From: Thiothrix sp.
GTDB taxonomy: Bacteria; Pseudomonadota; Gammaproteobacteria; Thiotrichales; Thiotrichaceae
NCBI RefSeq assembly: GCF_028714775.1
Contig: NZ_JAQTLS010000009.1
Span: 118,270-182,269, forward strand
Direction of reading: 5' to 3'
DNA: 64,000 nt
Below, piece by piece: positions 36,593 to 46,683 of the stretch (positions are counted from its first letter, which is position 1; each line of letters opens with the position of its first letter). A program made the position numbers and the translations under genes. Under the pieces are notes generated by a model. That model was given only the letters and a program-made list of their open reading frames with translations, was not told where the DNA came from and ran no database searches.

Positions 36593-36997
36593 ATGGCAAG
36601 ACAGCCTAGAAAAGGTGCAACTGTTAACCTTCGCAAGAAGGTCAAGAAAACTGTCACTGACGGTGTTGCGCACGTCCATGCATCATTTAATAACACAATC
36701 GTGACAATCACTGACCGCCAGGGCAATGCGCTGGCATGGGCCACTTCTGGTGGTTCTGGTTTCCGTGGTTCACGTAAAAGTACCCCGTTTGCAGCCCAGG
36801 TTGCTGCCGAACGTGCAGGTAATGCGGCGAAAGATTACGGCTTGAAGAACCTTGACGTTGAAGTTAAAGGTCCAGGCCCTGGTCGTGAGTCAGCAGTGCG
36901 TGCACTGAACAACGTTGGTTTCAAGATCAATACTATTGTGGATGTGACGCCTATCCCGCATAACGGTTGCCGTCCACCCAAGAAACGTCGTGTGTAA
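36593..36997 (+). CDS. rpsK: 30S ribosomal protein S11
   Basis: S11 lies on the 30S platform at the Shine-Dalgarno helix. The 134-residue product shows [40 protein letters not shown] and [18 protein letters not shown]. The Asn-Gly in HNGCRPP is the site of isoaspartate formation in E. coli. Confidence 0.97.
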   Translation: MARQPRKGATVNLRKKVKKTVTDGVAHVHASFNNTIVTITDRQGNALAWATSGGSGFRGSRKSTPFAAQVAAERAGNAAKDYGLKNLDVEVKGPGPGRESAVRALNNVGFKINTIVDVTPIPHNGCRPPKKRRV

Positions 36998-37009
36998 CGG
37001 GAGATAGTC

Positions 37010-37630
37010 ATGGCACGTTATATTGGCCCTACCTGCAAACTCAGCAGACGTGAAGGCACTGACCTTTACCTCAAGAGTCGTGGTGTCTCTCTGGAGAAGA
37101 AGTGCAAACTGGATAAAGTTCCAGGGCAACACGGCGAAAACAAAGCACGCCTGTCTGATTATGGTGTGCAATTACGCGAAAAGCAAAAAGTCCGCCGTAT
37201 CTACGGTGTGCTGGAACGCCAATTCCGCAACTACTTTAAAGAAGCGGCACGTCGCAAAGGTTCTACAGGTGAAAACCTGCTGCAACTGTTGGAATGCCGT
37301 TTGGATAACGTCGTTTATCGTATGGGCTTTGGTGCTACTCGTGCGGAATCCCGCCAGTTAGTTAGCCACAAAGCCATCATGGTAAACGGTCAGTCGGTCA
37401 ATATCCCGTCTTATCAAGTTAAGGCTGGTGATGTGGTCGCAGTCCGCGAAAAATCCAAAAAGCAAACCCGTATTCAGGATGCTGTGACTGTCGCTGAACA
37501 ATCCGGCTTGCCTGCATGGGTAGAAGTGGATGCGAAAGCTCTGCAAGGTACATTTAAATCTGTACCTGACCGTAGCGATCTGCCATCCGAAATCAATGAA
37601 TCGCTGATTGTGGAATTGTATTCCAAGTAA
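37010..37630 (+). CDS. rpsD: 30S ribosomal protein S4
   Basis: S4 is a primary 16S rRNA-binding protein and, in E. coli, the repressor of the alpha operon. The 206-residue product, the same length as in E. coli, has the S4 domain ([20 protein letters not shown] then [19 protein letters not shown]). It lies 12 bases after rpsK. Confidence 0.97.
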   Translation: MARYIGPTCKLSRREGTDLYLKSRGVSLEKKCKLDKVPGQHGENKARLSDYGVQLREKQKVRRIYGVLERQFRNYFKEAARRKGSTGENLLQLLECRLDNVVYRMGFGATRAESRQLVSHKAIMVNGQSVNIPSYQVKAGDVVAVREKSKKQTRIQDAVTVAEQSGLPAWVEVDAKALQGTFKSVPDRSDLPSEINESLIVELYSK

Positions 37631-37656
37631 TCACTGATCAGGTTCGAGAGACAAGT

Positions 37657-38661
37657 ATGACCTCGAAAACAACAGAATTGCTGAAACCGCGCAATGTCCA
37701 AGTGCAGGAAGCAGGGCTAAACACCTACCGCATTACACTTGAACCACTTGAGCGGGGCTTTGGCCACACGTTAGGCAATGCGCTGCGCCGTATTCTGCTG
37801 TCCTCTATTCCGGGCAGCGCGATTACCGAAGTGCAGATTGCTGGCGTGGTACATGAGTACACCAGTATCGAAGGTGTGCAGGAAGACGTGGTTGAGATTC
37901 TGCTGAATCTCAAAAAGTTGGCGATCAAATTGAATGCCCGTGATGAAGCTACCCTGACCCTGAAGAAAAAAGGTAAGGGTGTAGTGACTGCTGCGGACAT
38001 TGAGCGTGATCACGATGTGGAAATTATCGACCCATCGCATGTCCTCGCACACATCACCAAGGATGACACCGAGCTGGAAATGAGCCTGACCATTACCCGT
38101 GGTCGTGGCTATCAGCCTGCTTCTGTACGCCGTGGCCCGGATTCCCCGGAACTGCCACTGGGTACGCTGGTGCTGGATGCCAGTTACAGCCCGATCAACC
38201 GTGTTGCCTACAATGTAGACAGCGCCCGTGTCGAGCAACGTACTGACATGGACAAATTGGTGCTGGAAGTCCAGACCAATGGTTCCGTTAACGCGGAAGA
38301 GTCCATCGGTATGGCGGCGCAAATCCTGCAACAGCAACTGGCGGTCTTCTTCGACCTGCGTATTGAAGAACCAGTACGCCGTGAAGAATCACAGCCGGAA
38401 ATTGACCCAATCCTGTTGCGTCCGGTTGACGATCTGGAACTGACTGTGCGTTCAGCCAACTGTCTGAAAGCAGAGAACCTGTTCTATATCGGCGACCTCG
38501 TACAGCGTACTGAGACAGAGCTGTTGAAGACTCCGAATCTGGGCAAAAAGTCCCTGACCGAAATTAAAGATGTGCTGGCACAGCATGGTCTGACACTGGG
38601 AACCAAGTTGGATAACTGGCCACCGGCAGGTCTTGATCACCGTGAAAGCAAAGTGGGTTAA
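37657..38661 (+). CDS. rpoA: DNA-directed RNA polymerase subunit alpha
   Basis: RpoA dimerises to scaffold polymerase assembly, and its C-terminal domain contacts UP elements and activators. The 334-residue product shows the N-terminal domain ([20 protein letters not shown]), the linker, and the CTD ([40 protein letters not shown]). The CTD arginine and asparagine that contact DNA are present. Spacing to rpsD is 26 bases. Confidence 0.97.
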   Translation: MTSKTTELLKPRNVQVQEAGLNTYRITLEPLERGFGHTLGNALRRILLSSIPGSAITEVQIAGVVHEYTSIEGVQEDVVEILLNLKKLAIKLNARDEATLTLKKKGKGVVTAADIERDHDVEIIDPSHVLAHITKDDTELEMSLTITRGRGYQPASVRRGPDSPELPLGTLVLDASYSPINRVAYNVDSARVEQRTDMDKLVLEVQTNGSVNAEESIGMAAQILQQQLAVFFDLRIEEPVRREESQPEIDPILLRPVDDLELTVRSANCLKAENLFYIGDLVQRTETELLKTPNLGKKSLTEIKDVLAQHGLTLGTKLDNWPPAGLDHRESKVG

Positions 38662-38686
38662 CCACGGGTTTTGAAGGATATAGAAG

Positions 38687-39073
38687 ATGCGTCACCGTAA
38701 TACTGGTCGTCAATTAAGCCGCGATAGCAGCGCCCGTAAAGCCCTGCTGCAAGCTTTGACAAATTCACTGCTTCGTTACGAAACAATCAAGACAACCCTG
38801 CCAAAGGCGAAAGAACTGCGCCGTGTAGCAGAGCCACTGATTACCCGTGCGAAAGAAGATTCCGTGCATAATCGCCGTATCGCTTTTTCACGCCTGCGTG
38901 ACAAAGAAGTGGTTGGCAAACTGTTCACAGACCTCGGCCCGCGCTTTAAAGAGCGTCAAGGCGGTTATCTGCGTATCGTTAAGTGCGGTTTCCGCGCTGG
39001 TGACAACGCGCCTATGGCGTATGTTGTACTGGTTGATGAAGCAGATGCTGGGCAACAAGCCGCAGCAGAGTAA
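38687..39073 (+). CDS. rplQ: 50S ribosomal protein L17
   Basis: L17 lies near the exit tunnel of the large subunit. The 128-residue product shows [20 protein letters not shown] and [20 protein letters not shown]. It is the last gene of the long ribosomal block and is followed by a strong terminator. Confidence 0.96.
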   Translation: MRHRNTGRQLSRDSSARKALLQALTNSLLRYETIKTTLPKAKELRRVAEPLITRAKEDSVHNRRIAFSRLRDKEVVGKLFTDLGPRFKERQGGYLRIVKCGFRAGDNAPMAYVVLVDEADAGQQAAAE

Positions 39074-39098
39074 GCAATTACTTTATGCTTCCTAAGAA

Positions 39099-39123
39099 AA
39101 GGCCGACACTGTTCGGCCTTTTT
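39099..39123 (+). terminator. Rho-independent terminator after rplQ
   Basis: AAGGCCGA (39099-39106) and TCGGCCTT (39113-39120) form an 8-bp stem with a six-base loop, followed by TTT and then GCGTTTT. It ends the alpha operon. Confidence 0.85.
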
Positions 39124-39149
39124 GCGTTTTTCCAAACAAAGGCCATACC

Positions 39150-39527
39150 ATGCAGGATAAGCAAAAAACCGTTACCGCTGCCAACGCCCGCAAGACGGCG
39201 AAGATATTCTATTATGGCAACCTTCTGGCTGTCCTGATCCCTTTTCCGGTGTTTATCCTCTGGTTTGGGGCGGGCATTCTGGTTTATGCGCTGTTTCGTC
39301 ATCACCCGAACCCAAGGGTGGGGTACTATACGCAGATTGCGGCTTACCAATATTACGGTTTGGCAGGTGGGTTGGTTCCTGTGCTGACGTTTGCGCCGGG
39401 TGACTTTTTCGTCAATTGGTGGTGGGCGTTGTGGTTGGTGTGTGTCGCTATCTTGGTTCCGCTTTCTGTCCGCCAGATTTTGCGGGTCAACCGTGAAGAA
39501 TGGCTCGATACCGATACAGCCCTATAA
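39150..39527 (+). CDS. Small membrane protein of unknown function
   Basis: A 125-residue product with two or three hydrophobic segments: about residues 22-48 (LLAVLIPFPVFILWFGAGIL), a middle segment around YYGLAGGLVPVLTF, and about 88-108 (WWWALWLVCVAILVPLSV). The C-terminal tail is acidic (NREEWLDTDTAL). I recognise no family. It lies just after the rplQ terminator and 17 bases before bioB, which suggests co-transcription with bioB. No role is proposed. Confidence 0.75.
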   Translation: MQDKQKTVTAANARKTAKIFYYGNLLAVLIPFPVFILWFGAGILVYALFRHHPNPRVGYYTQIAAYQYYGLAGGLVPVLTFAPGDFFVNWWWALWLVCVAILVPLSVRQILRVNREEWLDTDTAL

Positions 39528-39544
39528 ATTTGAGGAGTGGATGA

Positions 39545-40516
39545 ATGTCTGAATTACGTCATGATTGGCGCATCGAAGAAGTGAATGCGCTGCTGGCGAT
39601 GCCTTTCAGTGACCTGATGTTCAAGGCGCATCAGGTGCATCGGGAAAATTTCCAGCCCAATCAGGTGCAGGTCAGCACGTTGCTGAGCATCAAGACGGGT
39701 GCTTGCCCGGAAGATTGCGGCTACTGTTCGCAAAGCGCCAAGCACGACACTTCGCTGGAAAAGGAAACCTTGCTGCCTTTGCAGGAAGTGGTTGAGGCCG
39801 CGCAAGAGGCGAAAGACCACGGCGCGACCCGTTTCTGCATGGGCGCGGCATGGCGTAACCCGACCGACAAGAACCTTGAGCGCGTGATCGAGATGGTGCA
39901 AGCGGTCAAGGAAATGGGCATGGAAACCTGTGTGACTTTAGGGATGCTGACCGAAATGCAGGCGCAGCGCCTGAAATCCGCTGGGTTGGATTACTACAAC
40001 CACAACCTCGACACCTCGCCAGAATTCTATGGCAACGTCATTTCCACCCGTACCTATCAGGATCGTTTGGATACTTTGGAATGCGTGCGCAATGCCGGTA
40101 TCAACGTCTGTTCCGGCGGTATTTTGGGCATGGGCGAATCCCGCACTGACCGCGCTCGCCTGTTGCAACAACTGGCGAACATGAAATTCCACCCCGAATC
40201 CGTGCCGATCAACGATCTGGTCAAAATCGAAGGCACGCCGCTGGCGGGTGCTGCCAAGCTCGACCCGTTTGAATTCATCCGCGTTGTCGCTGTTGCCCGC
40301 ATCATGATGCCCAAGTCCTACGTGCGCCTCTCCGCAGGCCGTACCGAAATGAGCGACGAAACGCAGGCATGGTGCTTCTTTGCGGGGGCAAACTCGATTT
40401 TCTATGGCGAAAAACTGCTGACCACCGATAATCCGGGTGAAAACCACGACCGCCAACTGTTTGCGCGGCTGGGGCTGCAAACGGAAGAGGGGCGTCCGGG
40501 CAGTACTTACTTGTAA
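39545..40516 (+). CDS. bioB: Biotin synthase BioB
   Basis: A radical-SAM enzyme that inserts sulfur into dethiobiotin in the last step of biotin synthesis. The 323-residue product has the CxxxCxxC cluster motif ([16 protein letters not shown]) for the [4Fe-4S] cluster, [13 protein letters not shown], and the Arg ligand region of the [2Fe-2S] cluster ([10 protein letters not shown]). GAGGAG (39531-39536) precedes ATG 39545. Other bio genes are not in the window. Confidence 0.97.
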   Translation: MSELRHDWRIEEVNALLAMPFSDLMFKAHQVHRENFQPNQVQVSTLLSIKTGACPEDCGYCSQSAKHDTSLEKETLLPLQEVVEAAQEAKDHGATRFCMGAAWRNPTDKNLERVIEMVQAVKEMGMETCVTLGMLTEMQAQRLKSAGLDYYNHNLDTSPEFYGNVISTRTYQDRLDTLECVRNAGINVCSGGILGMGESRTDRARLLQQLANMKFHPESVPINDLVKIEGTPLAGAAKLDPFEFIRVVAVARIMMPKSYVRLSAGRTEMSDETQAWCFFAGANSIFYGEKLLTTDNPGENHDRQLFARLGLQTEEGRPGSTYL

Positions 40517-40539
40517 AAATGGGTGCGTTGTCAAGTCGG

Positions 40540-41043
40540 TTATGTGCGCGGCTCTAAGTTGCTGCGCACATCCGCAACCGTGATGAACAGTTTGTTGGGC
40601 GTATCGTTGAATGTTGTGAAGCCAAACTTTTCATAGAACTGTATGGCTCCATCTTTGGCATCCACCACGATCAGTGGGAACGCTACGATCTCACTGGCAA
40701 TCAGCAGGTTTTGCAGTGCATCAATCAGCAGAAATTCACCATACCCCTGTTTGGCATGGCATTTATCGACTGCCAGTCGAGCAATCAGTCCACCGGATTG
40801 GGCATTGTGGTGTTTCTTCTGCAATTTCGCGGGCAATGCGGTGAGGTCAACCGGGGTCATGGTTAGGGTGTAGTAACCAATAATCCGCTCAGTTTGGTTT
40901 GAGTCTTCCAAAACAAAGGTGCGGGTGTTGTCCTTGCTGGACTGTTGGTTTGCCATCAACCGCAGGTAGTTATTCAGGGCTTCAACACCGCAATCAAAGT
41001 GGTTACGGTCGTGTTTATCCTTGTCGAGCCGTACCGTCCTCAT
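40540..41043 (-). CDS. GNAT-family acetyltransferase toxin (TacT/AtaT-like)
   Basis: The 167-residue product has the GNAT fold: N-terminal FDCGVEALNNYLRLMANQQSSK, the acetyl-CoA-binding region LIARLAVDKCHAKQGYGEFL and C-terminal IQFYEKFGFTTF. Family members of this type acetylate the amino acid on charged tRNA and arrest translation. The start overlaps the stop of the upstream antitoxin by 4 bases (ATGA), the normal order of tacAT modules. The target tRNA cannot be told from sequence. Confidence 0.88.
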   Translation of the reverse strand: MRTVRLDKDKHDRNHFDCGVEALNNYLRLMANQQSSKDNTRTFVLEDSNQTERIIGYYTLTMTPVDLTALPAKLQKKHHNAQSGGLIARLAVDKCHAKQGYGEFLLIDALQNLLIASEIVAFPLIVVDAKDGAIQFYEKFGFTTFNDTPNKLFITVADVRSNLEPRT

Positions 41044-41315
41044 CTGGTGGACTTTTCCCGATAACGCTTGGCGGCTTGTTGCAAGCGTGGGAGTGTTTTA
41101 GGAGGAGAGTCCAATGCTTCGGCTAGCAGCATGGCATCGCGTTGGCTTAGCTTGAGGATGCGTTCTTTCTCAATAATCAGTTTGGCTTTTTCGATGGCGG
41201 CGTTGAGGACGAAGGCGTTGATGCTGGGTATTCCAACAATGGCGGCAGCTTGACTCAGTAACGCTTGGACATCAATATCAACCCGTGCAGTGATACGGGG
41301 TAGTGCGGCATTCAT
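41040..41315 (-). CDS. DUF1778-family antitoxin (TacA/AtaR-like)
   Basis: A 91-residue protein with a ribbon-helix-helix start (RITARVDIDVQALLSQAAAI) and a C-terminal tail (LAEALDSPPKTLPRLQQAAK) that in this family wraps the GNAT toxin. TacA-type antitoxins also repress their own promoter. A TTGACA (minus strand, 41387-41382) and a partly symmetric GTGTCATTCTGTCAC (41336-41350) in the upstream gap may be the promoter and operator. Confidence 0.87.
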   Translation of the reverse strand: MNAALPRITARVDIDVQALLSQAAAIVGIPSINAFVLNAAIEKAKLIIEKERILKLSQRDAMLLAEALDSPPKTLPRLQQAAKRYREKSTR

Positions 41316-41419
41316 GGGTGTGTTCTCTTTTGGCGTGTCATTCTGTCACATGTAGAAAGTCTGGCAGTTGCCTCGTAGGCTGTCAAGCGGCTTGTGGTTC
41401 AAATGCTTGTTTCTGAAAT

Positions 41420-41448
41420 TTGAGTGCTGCCCCTCCCCGTACTACAAT
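41420..41448 (+). promoter_or_regulatory. Putative sigma-70 promoter of mnmG
   Basis: TTGAGT (41420-41425), a 17-base spacer and TACAAT (41443-41448), with the mnmG ATG 39 bases downstream. The -35 is moderate. Confidence 0.6.
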
Positions 41449-41486
41449 ACCCCGTTTTCAGCGTCACCTGACACCAAGGCCAGCAA

Positions 41487-43358
41487 ATGCACTACCCCCA
41501 ACCCTACGATGTGATCGTCATCGGCGGCGGACACGCCGGTACGGAAGCCGCCCTCGCCGCAGCGCGGATGGGGCAGCGCACGCTATTGCTGACCCACAAT
41601 ATCGAAACCATCGGAGCGATGAGCTGTAACCCCGCCATCGGTGGCATCGGCAAAGGCCATCTGGTCAAGGAAGTGGACGCGCTTGGCGGGGCAATGGCGC
41701 ACGCCGCCGACCGTGGTGGCATCCAGTTCCGCACGCTCAATGCCAGCAAGGGCGCAGCGGTACGTGCCACCCGTGCGCAGGCTGACCGGGTACGTTACAA
41801 GGCCGCGATCCGTTCCATTGTGGAAAACCAGCCGAACCTGCAAATTTTCCAGCAAGCTGCCGACGATTTGCTGGTAGAAGGCGACCGGGTAGTGGGCGTG
41901 CGTACCCAAATGGGCTTGAGCTTTTCCGCACGTGCGGTGGTGTTGACTGCTGGGACGTTTCTCGGCGGAAAAATTCACATCGGTCTGAGTAATCACGCAG
42001 GGGGCAGGGCAGGCGACCCGCCTTCGATTGCGCTGGCACAACGTTTGCGCGAGCTGCCTTTCCGTGTGGATCGCCTGAAAACCGGCACGCCGCCGCGCAT
42101 TGACGCCCGCAGCATTGATTTTAGCAAGTTGGAAGCGCAACCCGGTGATGCCCCGGTTCCGGTATTCTCTTTCCTTGGCAGCGCTGACGAACACCCCGCG
42201 CAAGTCGCTTGCCACATCACCTACACCAACAGCCGCACCCATGAAATTATCCTCGGCGGGCTTGACCGTTCGCCGATGTACACCGGGGTGATCGAAGGCA
42301 TCGGCCCGCGCTACTGCCCGTCGATTGAAGACAAGGTGGTGCGTTTCGCTGATAAAGACCGGCATCAAATTTTCATCGAGCCGGAAGGGCTGGATACCCA
42401 CGAGGTTTACCCCAATGGTATTTCCACCAGCTTACCGTTTGATGTGCAGTACGCGCTGGTGCGCTCGATTCCGGGCTTGGAAAACGCCCACATCGTGCGC
42501 CCCGGTTACGCCATCGAATACGACTTTTTCGACCCGCGTGATTTGAAGCCGACGCTGGAAACCAAAGCCATGCACGGGCTATTTTTCGCCGGGCAAATCA
42601 ACGGCACGACCGGCTACGAAGAGGCGGCGGCGCAAGGCTTGTTAGCGGGTTTGAATGCCGGATTGTATGCGCAGGAAAAAGACGGTTGGTATCCGCTGCG
42701 CGACCAAGCCTACCTTGGGGTGTTGGCGGATGACCTGATTACCTTGGGAACCCGCGAACCTTACCGCATGTTCACCAGCCGCGCTGAACACCGTTTGCTG
42801 TTGCGTGAAGACAATGCCGACTTGCGCCTGACCGAAAAGGGGCGTGAATTAGGCTTGGTCGACGATGCCCGTTGGGCGGCATTTTGCACCAAGCGCGAAG
42901 CTATCGAGCGCGAACAGCAACGCTTGCGTTCCACGGTTTTGCACCCTGCCGATGTTAGCGCGGAAGATACCCAGCGCCTATTCGGCGACCCGCTTTCCCG
43001 CGATTACAAATTGTATGATTTGCTGCGCCGCCCGAATGTTTCTTACGCTGATTTGACGGCTTTGCCTGCGGTCGGTAGCCCGGTTACGGATGAAAAAGTC
43101 GCGGAACAGGTCGAAATCCAGTGCAAATACGCAGGGTATATCGAGCGTCAGCAGGAAGAAATCGACAAGCAGCGCCGTAACGAGCAAACCCGTTTGCCGG
43201 AGTGGTTGGATTATGCGCAAGTGCGTGGGCTTTCCAATGAAGTGCGCCAAAAACTGCAAATTCAGCGTCCGGCAACCATTGGGCAGGCGGCGCGGATTCC
43301 CGGCATCACCCCAGCGGCAATTTCCTTGTTGCTGGTTCATCTGAAAAAGGCGGGGTAA
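41487..43358 (+). CDS. mnmG: tRNA uridine-5-carboxymethylaminomethyl(34) synthesis enzyme MnmG
   Basis: MnmG is an FAD-binding protein that, with MnmE, modifies the wobble uridine of several tRNAs. The 623-residue product begins [20 protein letters not shown] (FAD-binding Rossmann motif), has the [20 protein letters not shown] and [17 protein letters not shown] signatures and the C-terminal helical MnmE-binding domain. rsmG follows 2 bases later. Confidence 0.97.
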   Translation: MHYPQPYDVIVIGGGHAGTEAALAAARMGQRTLLLTHNIETIGAMSCNPAIGGIGKGHLVKEVDALGGAMAHAADRGGIQFRTLNASKGAAVRATRAQADRVRYKAAIRSIVENQPNLQIFQQAADDLLVEGDRVVGVRTQMGLSFSARAVVLTAGTFLGGKIHIGLSNHAGGRAGDPPSIALAQRLRELPFRVDRLKTGTPPRIDARSIDFSKLEAQPGDAPVPVFSFLGSADEHPAQVACHITYTNSRTHEIILGGLDRSPMYTGVIEGIGPRYCPSIEDKVVRFADKDRHQIFIEPEGLDTHEVYPNGISTSLPFDVQYALVRSIPGLENAHIVRPGYAIEYDFFDPRDLKPTLETKAMHGLFFAGQINGTTGYEEAAAQGLLAGLNAGLYAQEKDGWYPLRDQAYLGVLADDLITLGTREPYRMFTSRAEHRLLLREDNADLRLTEKGRELGLVDDARWAAFCTKREAIEREQQRLRSTVLHPADVSAEDTQRLFGDPLSRDYKLYDLLRRPNVSYADLTALPAVGSPVTDEKVAEQVEIQCKYAGYIERQQEEIDKQRRNEQTRLPEWLDYAQVRGLSNEVRQKLQIQRPATIGQAARIPGITPAAISLLLVHLKKAG

Positions 43359-43360
43359 GC

Positions 43361-43933
43361 GTGGATAGCCATCAAGAACAATTGCTCCAGCAGTACCTGC
43401 AACTGCTGCAACGCTGGAACAAAGTCTACAACCTCACTGCCGTGCGTGACCCGGTGCAAATGTTGCCTGTGCATATCGGCGATAGCTTGAGCGTGGCGCA
43501 ATACATCCGGGGCGCGAACTGCTTGGATGTCGGTAGCGGTGCAGGTTTGCCCGGCATCCCGCTGGCGATCACCCAGCCCGAGCGCCAATTTACCCTGCTC
43601 GACACCAACGGCAAGAAAACCCGTTTCATGCAACAAGCGGTGCTGGAGTTGGGTTTGAAGAACGTCAATGTGATCCAAACGCGGGTGGAAAGTTGGCAAC
43701 CTGCCGCGCCGTTTGACGCGGTTATCAGCCGCGCCTTTGCCTCACTCTATGATTTTGTTACCTTTACCGGCAAACATCTGGCGGAAGGTGGTATCCTTTA
43801 CGCGATGAAGGGGCGCTACCCCGACAGCGAGTTGGCAGAATTGCCTGTGGGTTGGAAAGTGGTGGCGCAACATACCCTGCATGTACCGGGTTTGGATGCG
43901 CAACGGCATCTGTTGGAATTACAGCGAGACTAA
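43361..43933 (+). CDS. rsmG: 16S rRNA (guanine(527)-N7)-methyltransferase RsmG
   Basis: RsmG methylates G527 of 16S rRNA; loss gives low-level streptomycin resistance. The 190-residue product shows RWNKVYNLTAVRDPVQMLPV and the SAM-binding loop CLDVGSGAGLPGIPLAI. Translation starts at GTG 43361, 2 bases after mnmG. This is the normal mnmG-rsmG-parA-parB order. Confidence 0.95.
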   Translation: MDSHQEQLLQQYLQLLQRWNKVYNLTAVRDPVQMLPVHIGDSLSVAQYIRGANCLDVGSGAGLPGIPLAITQPERQFTLLDTNGKKTRFMQQAVLELGLKNVNVIQTRVESWQPAAPFDAVISRAFASLYDFVTFTGKHLAEGGILYAMKGRYPDSELAELPVGWKVVAQHTLHVPGLDAQRHLLELQRD

Positions 43934-43937
43934 CGAT

Positions 43938-44735
43938 ATGACGCGAGTGATAGCGGTGACGAACCAAAAGGGCGGCGTGGGTAAAACCACGACCAGCGTT
44001 AATTTGGCGGCTTCACTGGCGGCGATGAAGCGGCGGGTGCTGTTGGTTGATATTGACCCGCAAGGCAACGCCACCACCGGGATCGGGCTGGAAAAGCACG
44101 GGCAACAAACTTCCCTGACCGATGTGTTGCTGGGCGATGCGCATGTGTCCGAAATCCTGCGCAAGTTACCGGATACTTCCTTGCATGTGCTGCCCGGTTC
44201 GCCGGAAGTGACTGTCGCGGAAGTGACCTTGATGACCAAGGAGCGGCGTGAATACCATTTGCGTGACGCCATTGCCCCGATCCGTGAAGATTACGATTAC
44301 ATCCTGATCGACTGCCCGCCCTCATTGAACATGCTTACCGTCAATGCGCTGGTGGCGGCGGATGGTGTGCTGATCCCGATGCAGTGCGAATATTATGCGT
44401 TGGAAGGTTTGAGCGCCTTGGTCGATACCATCGAGCGTATCCGTCAAACCGCGAATACCTCCCTGCAAATCATGGGCTTGGTGCGCACCATGTACGACCC
44501 GCGCAGCAACCTTTCGCGTGATGTTTCCGACCAGATCAGTGAGTTTTTTAAGGATAAGGTTTACAACACCTCAATCCCGCGTAATATCCGCTTGGCAGAA
44601 GCACCCAGTCACGGCCTGTCGGCCTTGGATTACGACAAAACCTCGCGGGGTGCATTGTCTTACCTCGCACTGGCAGCGGAAGTGCTGCGCAAGGATGTCA
44701 GCAAGATTGCCGCAGATGGAGAGCGTGCATGGTAA
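43938..44735 (+). CDS. parA: Chromosome partitioning ATPase ParA
   Basis: The 265-residue product has the deviant Walker A motif NQKGGVGKTTTSVNL and Walker B-type IDCPPSLNMLTVNAL. ParA forms dynamic nucleoid-bound assemblies that move ParB-parS complexes. The frame is open upstream inside rsmG, but ATG 43938, 4 bases after the rsmG stop, begins the family N-terminus. It overlaps parB by 7 bases. Confidence 0.95.
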   Translation: MTRVIAVTNQKGGVGKTTTSVNLAASLAAMKRRVLLVDIDPQGNATTGIGLEKHGQQTSLTDVLLGDAHVSEILRKLPDTSLHVLPGSPEVTVAEVTLMTKERREYHLRDAIAPIREDYDYILIDCPPSLNMLTVNALVAADGVLIPMQCEYYALEGLSALVDTIERIRQTANTSLQIMGLVRTMYDPRSNLSRDVSDQISEFFKDKVYNTSIPRNIRLAEAPSHGLSALDYDKTSRGALSYLALAAEVLRKDVSKIAADGERAW

Positions 44736-45583
44736 AAAAAGCGGGTTTGGGGCGTGGCCTCGACATGTTGCTGAGTTCGGCGCGGGGAAATGCCGAGCAA
44801 AGTGACGATAGCGTCCTGAAAAAATTGCCTATCGAACGCATCCGCCCCGGACAATACCAGCCGCGTACCCGCATGGATCCCGATGCTTTGCAAGAGTTGG
44901 CGGATTCCATCAAGGCGCAGGGGCTGGTGCAGCCAGTGATCGTGCGTAAGCTCGGTGGTGGTGAGTATGAGCTGATCGCCGGTGAACGCCGCTGGCGGGC
45001 TTCCCAGCTTGCCGGGTTGCATGAAATTCCTGCGGTAGTACGGGACATTCCTGACCAAGCCGTCGCCGCGATGTCGCTGATCGAAAATATCCAGCGCGAA
45101 GACCTGAGTGCTTTGGAAGAAGCCAATGCCTTGCGCCGCCTGATCGACGAGTTCGGCCTGACGCACCAGCAAACTGCCGAAGCGGTGGGGCGTTCCCGCG
45201 CTGCCGTTACCAACTTGCTGCGCCTGATGGAGTTGCAGGATGAAACCAAAGCCTTGCTGGAGGCCGGTCAGCTTGAAATGGGGCATGCCCGTGCATTGCT
45301 GGCCTTGCAAGGCAAACAACAGGTCGAAGTAGCGCAACAAGTGGCGCAACGCCAGCTTTCTGTGCGCGAAACCGAACGTTTGGTGAAACTGACACTGGAA
45401 GGCGGCAAACAGGCTGCACCAGAGTTTAAGCCCGTACCGGATGTGGTGCGCTTGGAGCAAAAGCTTGCCGATACCCTTGGGGCGAAGGTTGCAATCCGCT
45501 ATAACCGCGCTGGTAAGGGAAAATTGGTCATTGAATACAATAGCTTGGATGAGTTGGACGGGATACTCTGTCACATCCAGTAA
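44729..45583 (+). CDS. parB: Chromosome partitioning protein ParB
   Basis: ParB is a CTPase that loads at parS and slides as a clamp. The 284-residue product has the conserved box IRPGQYQPRTRMD, the CTP-binding region YELIAGERRWRASQLAG and the HTH (LTHQQTAEAVGRSRAAVTNL). The start overlaps parA. I noticed no parS site in the window, but I could not search exhaustively. Confidence 0.95.
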   Translation: MVKKAGLGRGLDMLLSSARGNAEQSDDSVLKKLPIERIRPGQYQPRTRMDPDALQELADSIKAQGLVQPVIVRKLGGGEYELIAGERRWRASQLAGLHEIPAVVRDIPDQAVAAMSLIENIQREDLSALEEANALRRLIDEFGLTHQQTAEAVGRSRAAVTNLLRLMELQDETKALLEAGQLEMGHARALLALQGKQQVEVAQQVAQRQLSVRETERLVKLTLEGGKQAAPEFKPVPDVVRLEQKLADTLGAKVAIRYNRAGKGKLVIEYNSLDELDGILCHIQ

Positions 45584-45600
45584 ATTTTACTGTCAAGGTG

Positions 45601-45629
45601 TTGATGCTGGGAAAGAATTCCTGCACAAT
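45601..45629 (+). promoter_or_regulatory. Putative promoter of rpsT
   Basis: TTGATG (45601-45606), 17-base spacer and CACAAT (45624-45629) lie 42 bases before the TTG start of rpsT. Both hexamers are partial matches. Confidence 0.5.
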
Positions 45630-45670
45630 ACGCGCCTTGTTTTTCGGATTGGTTTTTCGGGAGAATACCC

Positions 45671-45943
45671 TTGCCTAACATAGCATCAGCTAAAAAGCGT
45701 GCACGTCAAAGTGAAGAGCGCCGTATGCACAACCGCCATTTGCGTTCACGCCTGCGTACTCAGGTCAAGAATGTCCTGAAAGCCGTCGCAGCGGGCGACC
45801 ATGCAGCAGCAATGGCTGCTTACAACGCAGCAGTACCTGTGATCGACTCCATTGCCGACAAAGGCATTGTGCATAAGAATAAGGCAGCACGTCACAAGAG
45901 CCGCCTGAATGCACACATCAAAGCATTGCAAGCAGCCGCGTAA
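45671..45943 (+). CDS. rpsT: 30S ribosomal protein S20
   Basis: S20 binds the 30S body. The 90-residue product shows [20 protein letters not shown] and [20 protein letters not shown]. The start codon is TTG at 45671, behind GGGAGAA (45658-45664); E. coli rpsT also uses TTG, which is part of its autogenous control. A terminator-like hairpin follows. Confidence 0.95.
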   Translation: MPNIASAKKRARQSEERRMHNRHLRSRLRTQVKNVLKAVAAGDHAAAMAAYNAAVPVIDSIADKGIVHKNKAARHKSRLNAHIKALQAAA

Positions 45944-45970
45944 GCTGTCCTGCAACGTTGAGCGATTTCC

Positions 45971-45998
45971 AAAGCCGGTTTCCTTAAATCGGCTTTTC
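45971..45998 (+). terminator. Terminator after rpsT
   Basis: AAAGCCGGTTT (45971-45981) pairs with AAATCGGCTTT (45986-45996) with one G-T pair and a CCTT loop. The T-tract is part of the stem; it lies 20 bases before coaE. Confidence 0.65.
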
Positions 45999-46015
45999 GT
46001 GCGTCTGCTGGATTT

Positions 46016-46621
46016 ATGCTGAAGGTTGGTCTGACAGGCGGTATTGGCTGCGGTAAGTCCACGGCTGTCCGGCAGTTTAGCGAGCTTGGTGTTCCTATCA
46101 TTGATGCTGACCTGATTGCCCGCGAAGTCGTGGGGGTGGGGCAGCCTGCTTTGCAGGAAATTGCCGCACAATTTGGTGGGCAAGCCTTACAGGCCGATGG
46201 TTCGCTGAATCGTGCATGGCTACGCCAGACCGTGTTTGGCAATGCCGAGCGTTTGCAGCAACTGGAATCCATCTTGCACCCGCGTATACGAAAAGAAATT
46301 CTGCGGCGCATGGATGGCTATCAGCTTGCCAACATTCCCTATGTCATCGTTGATGTCCCCTTGTTGTTTGAGAAAGGTTACGAACAAATCTTCGACCGCG
46401 TGTTGGTGATTGATTGTTTGCCGGATCAGCAGCGCGAACGGGTCAAGCAACGGGATGGCAGTGATGTGGCCTTGATCGACTCCATCATGCGGGCGCAAGT
46501 GCCGCGCAGTGAGCGTTTACAGCGGGCGGATGACATTCTGGAAAATACGGGGTCGATTGCTGATTTTAATGGAAAAATCAGTAAAATGCATGGGAAATAT
46601 TTAGTATTTTCCGGCACTTAG
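46016..46621 (+). CDS. coaE: Dephospho-CoA kinase
   Basis: CoaE catalyses the last step of coenzyme A synthesis, phosphorylating the ribose 3'-OH of dephospho-CoA. The 201-residue product has the P-loop GLTGGIGCGKSTAV, the DADLIAREVVGVGQPAL segment and HPRIRKEILRRM. The coaE-zapD order is common in gammaproteobacteria. Confidence 0.95.
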   Translation: MLKVGLTGGIGCGKSTAVRQFSELGVPIIDADLIAREVVGVGQPALQEIAAQFGGQALQADGSLNRAWLRQTVFGNAERLQQLESILHPRIRKEILRRMDGYQLANIPYVIVDVPLLFEKGYEQIFDRVLVIDCLPDQQRERVKQRDGSDVALIDSIMRAQVPRSERLQRADDILENTGSIADFNGKISKMHGKYLVFSGT

Positions 46622-46683
46622 TTGCTTGTTGGGTGGTTTTTTTGTTATAAAGCAGGGAACCACTCGCGCACCCTGAGTATCCT

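Noticed and set aside
41316..41486. Possible replication origin near mnmG-rsmG-parAB
   Set aside because: No dnaA or dnaN gene is present and I saw no cluster of DnaA boxes in the gap. I also noticed no canonical parS site, though I could not search every position.
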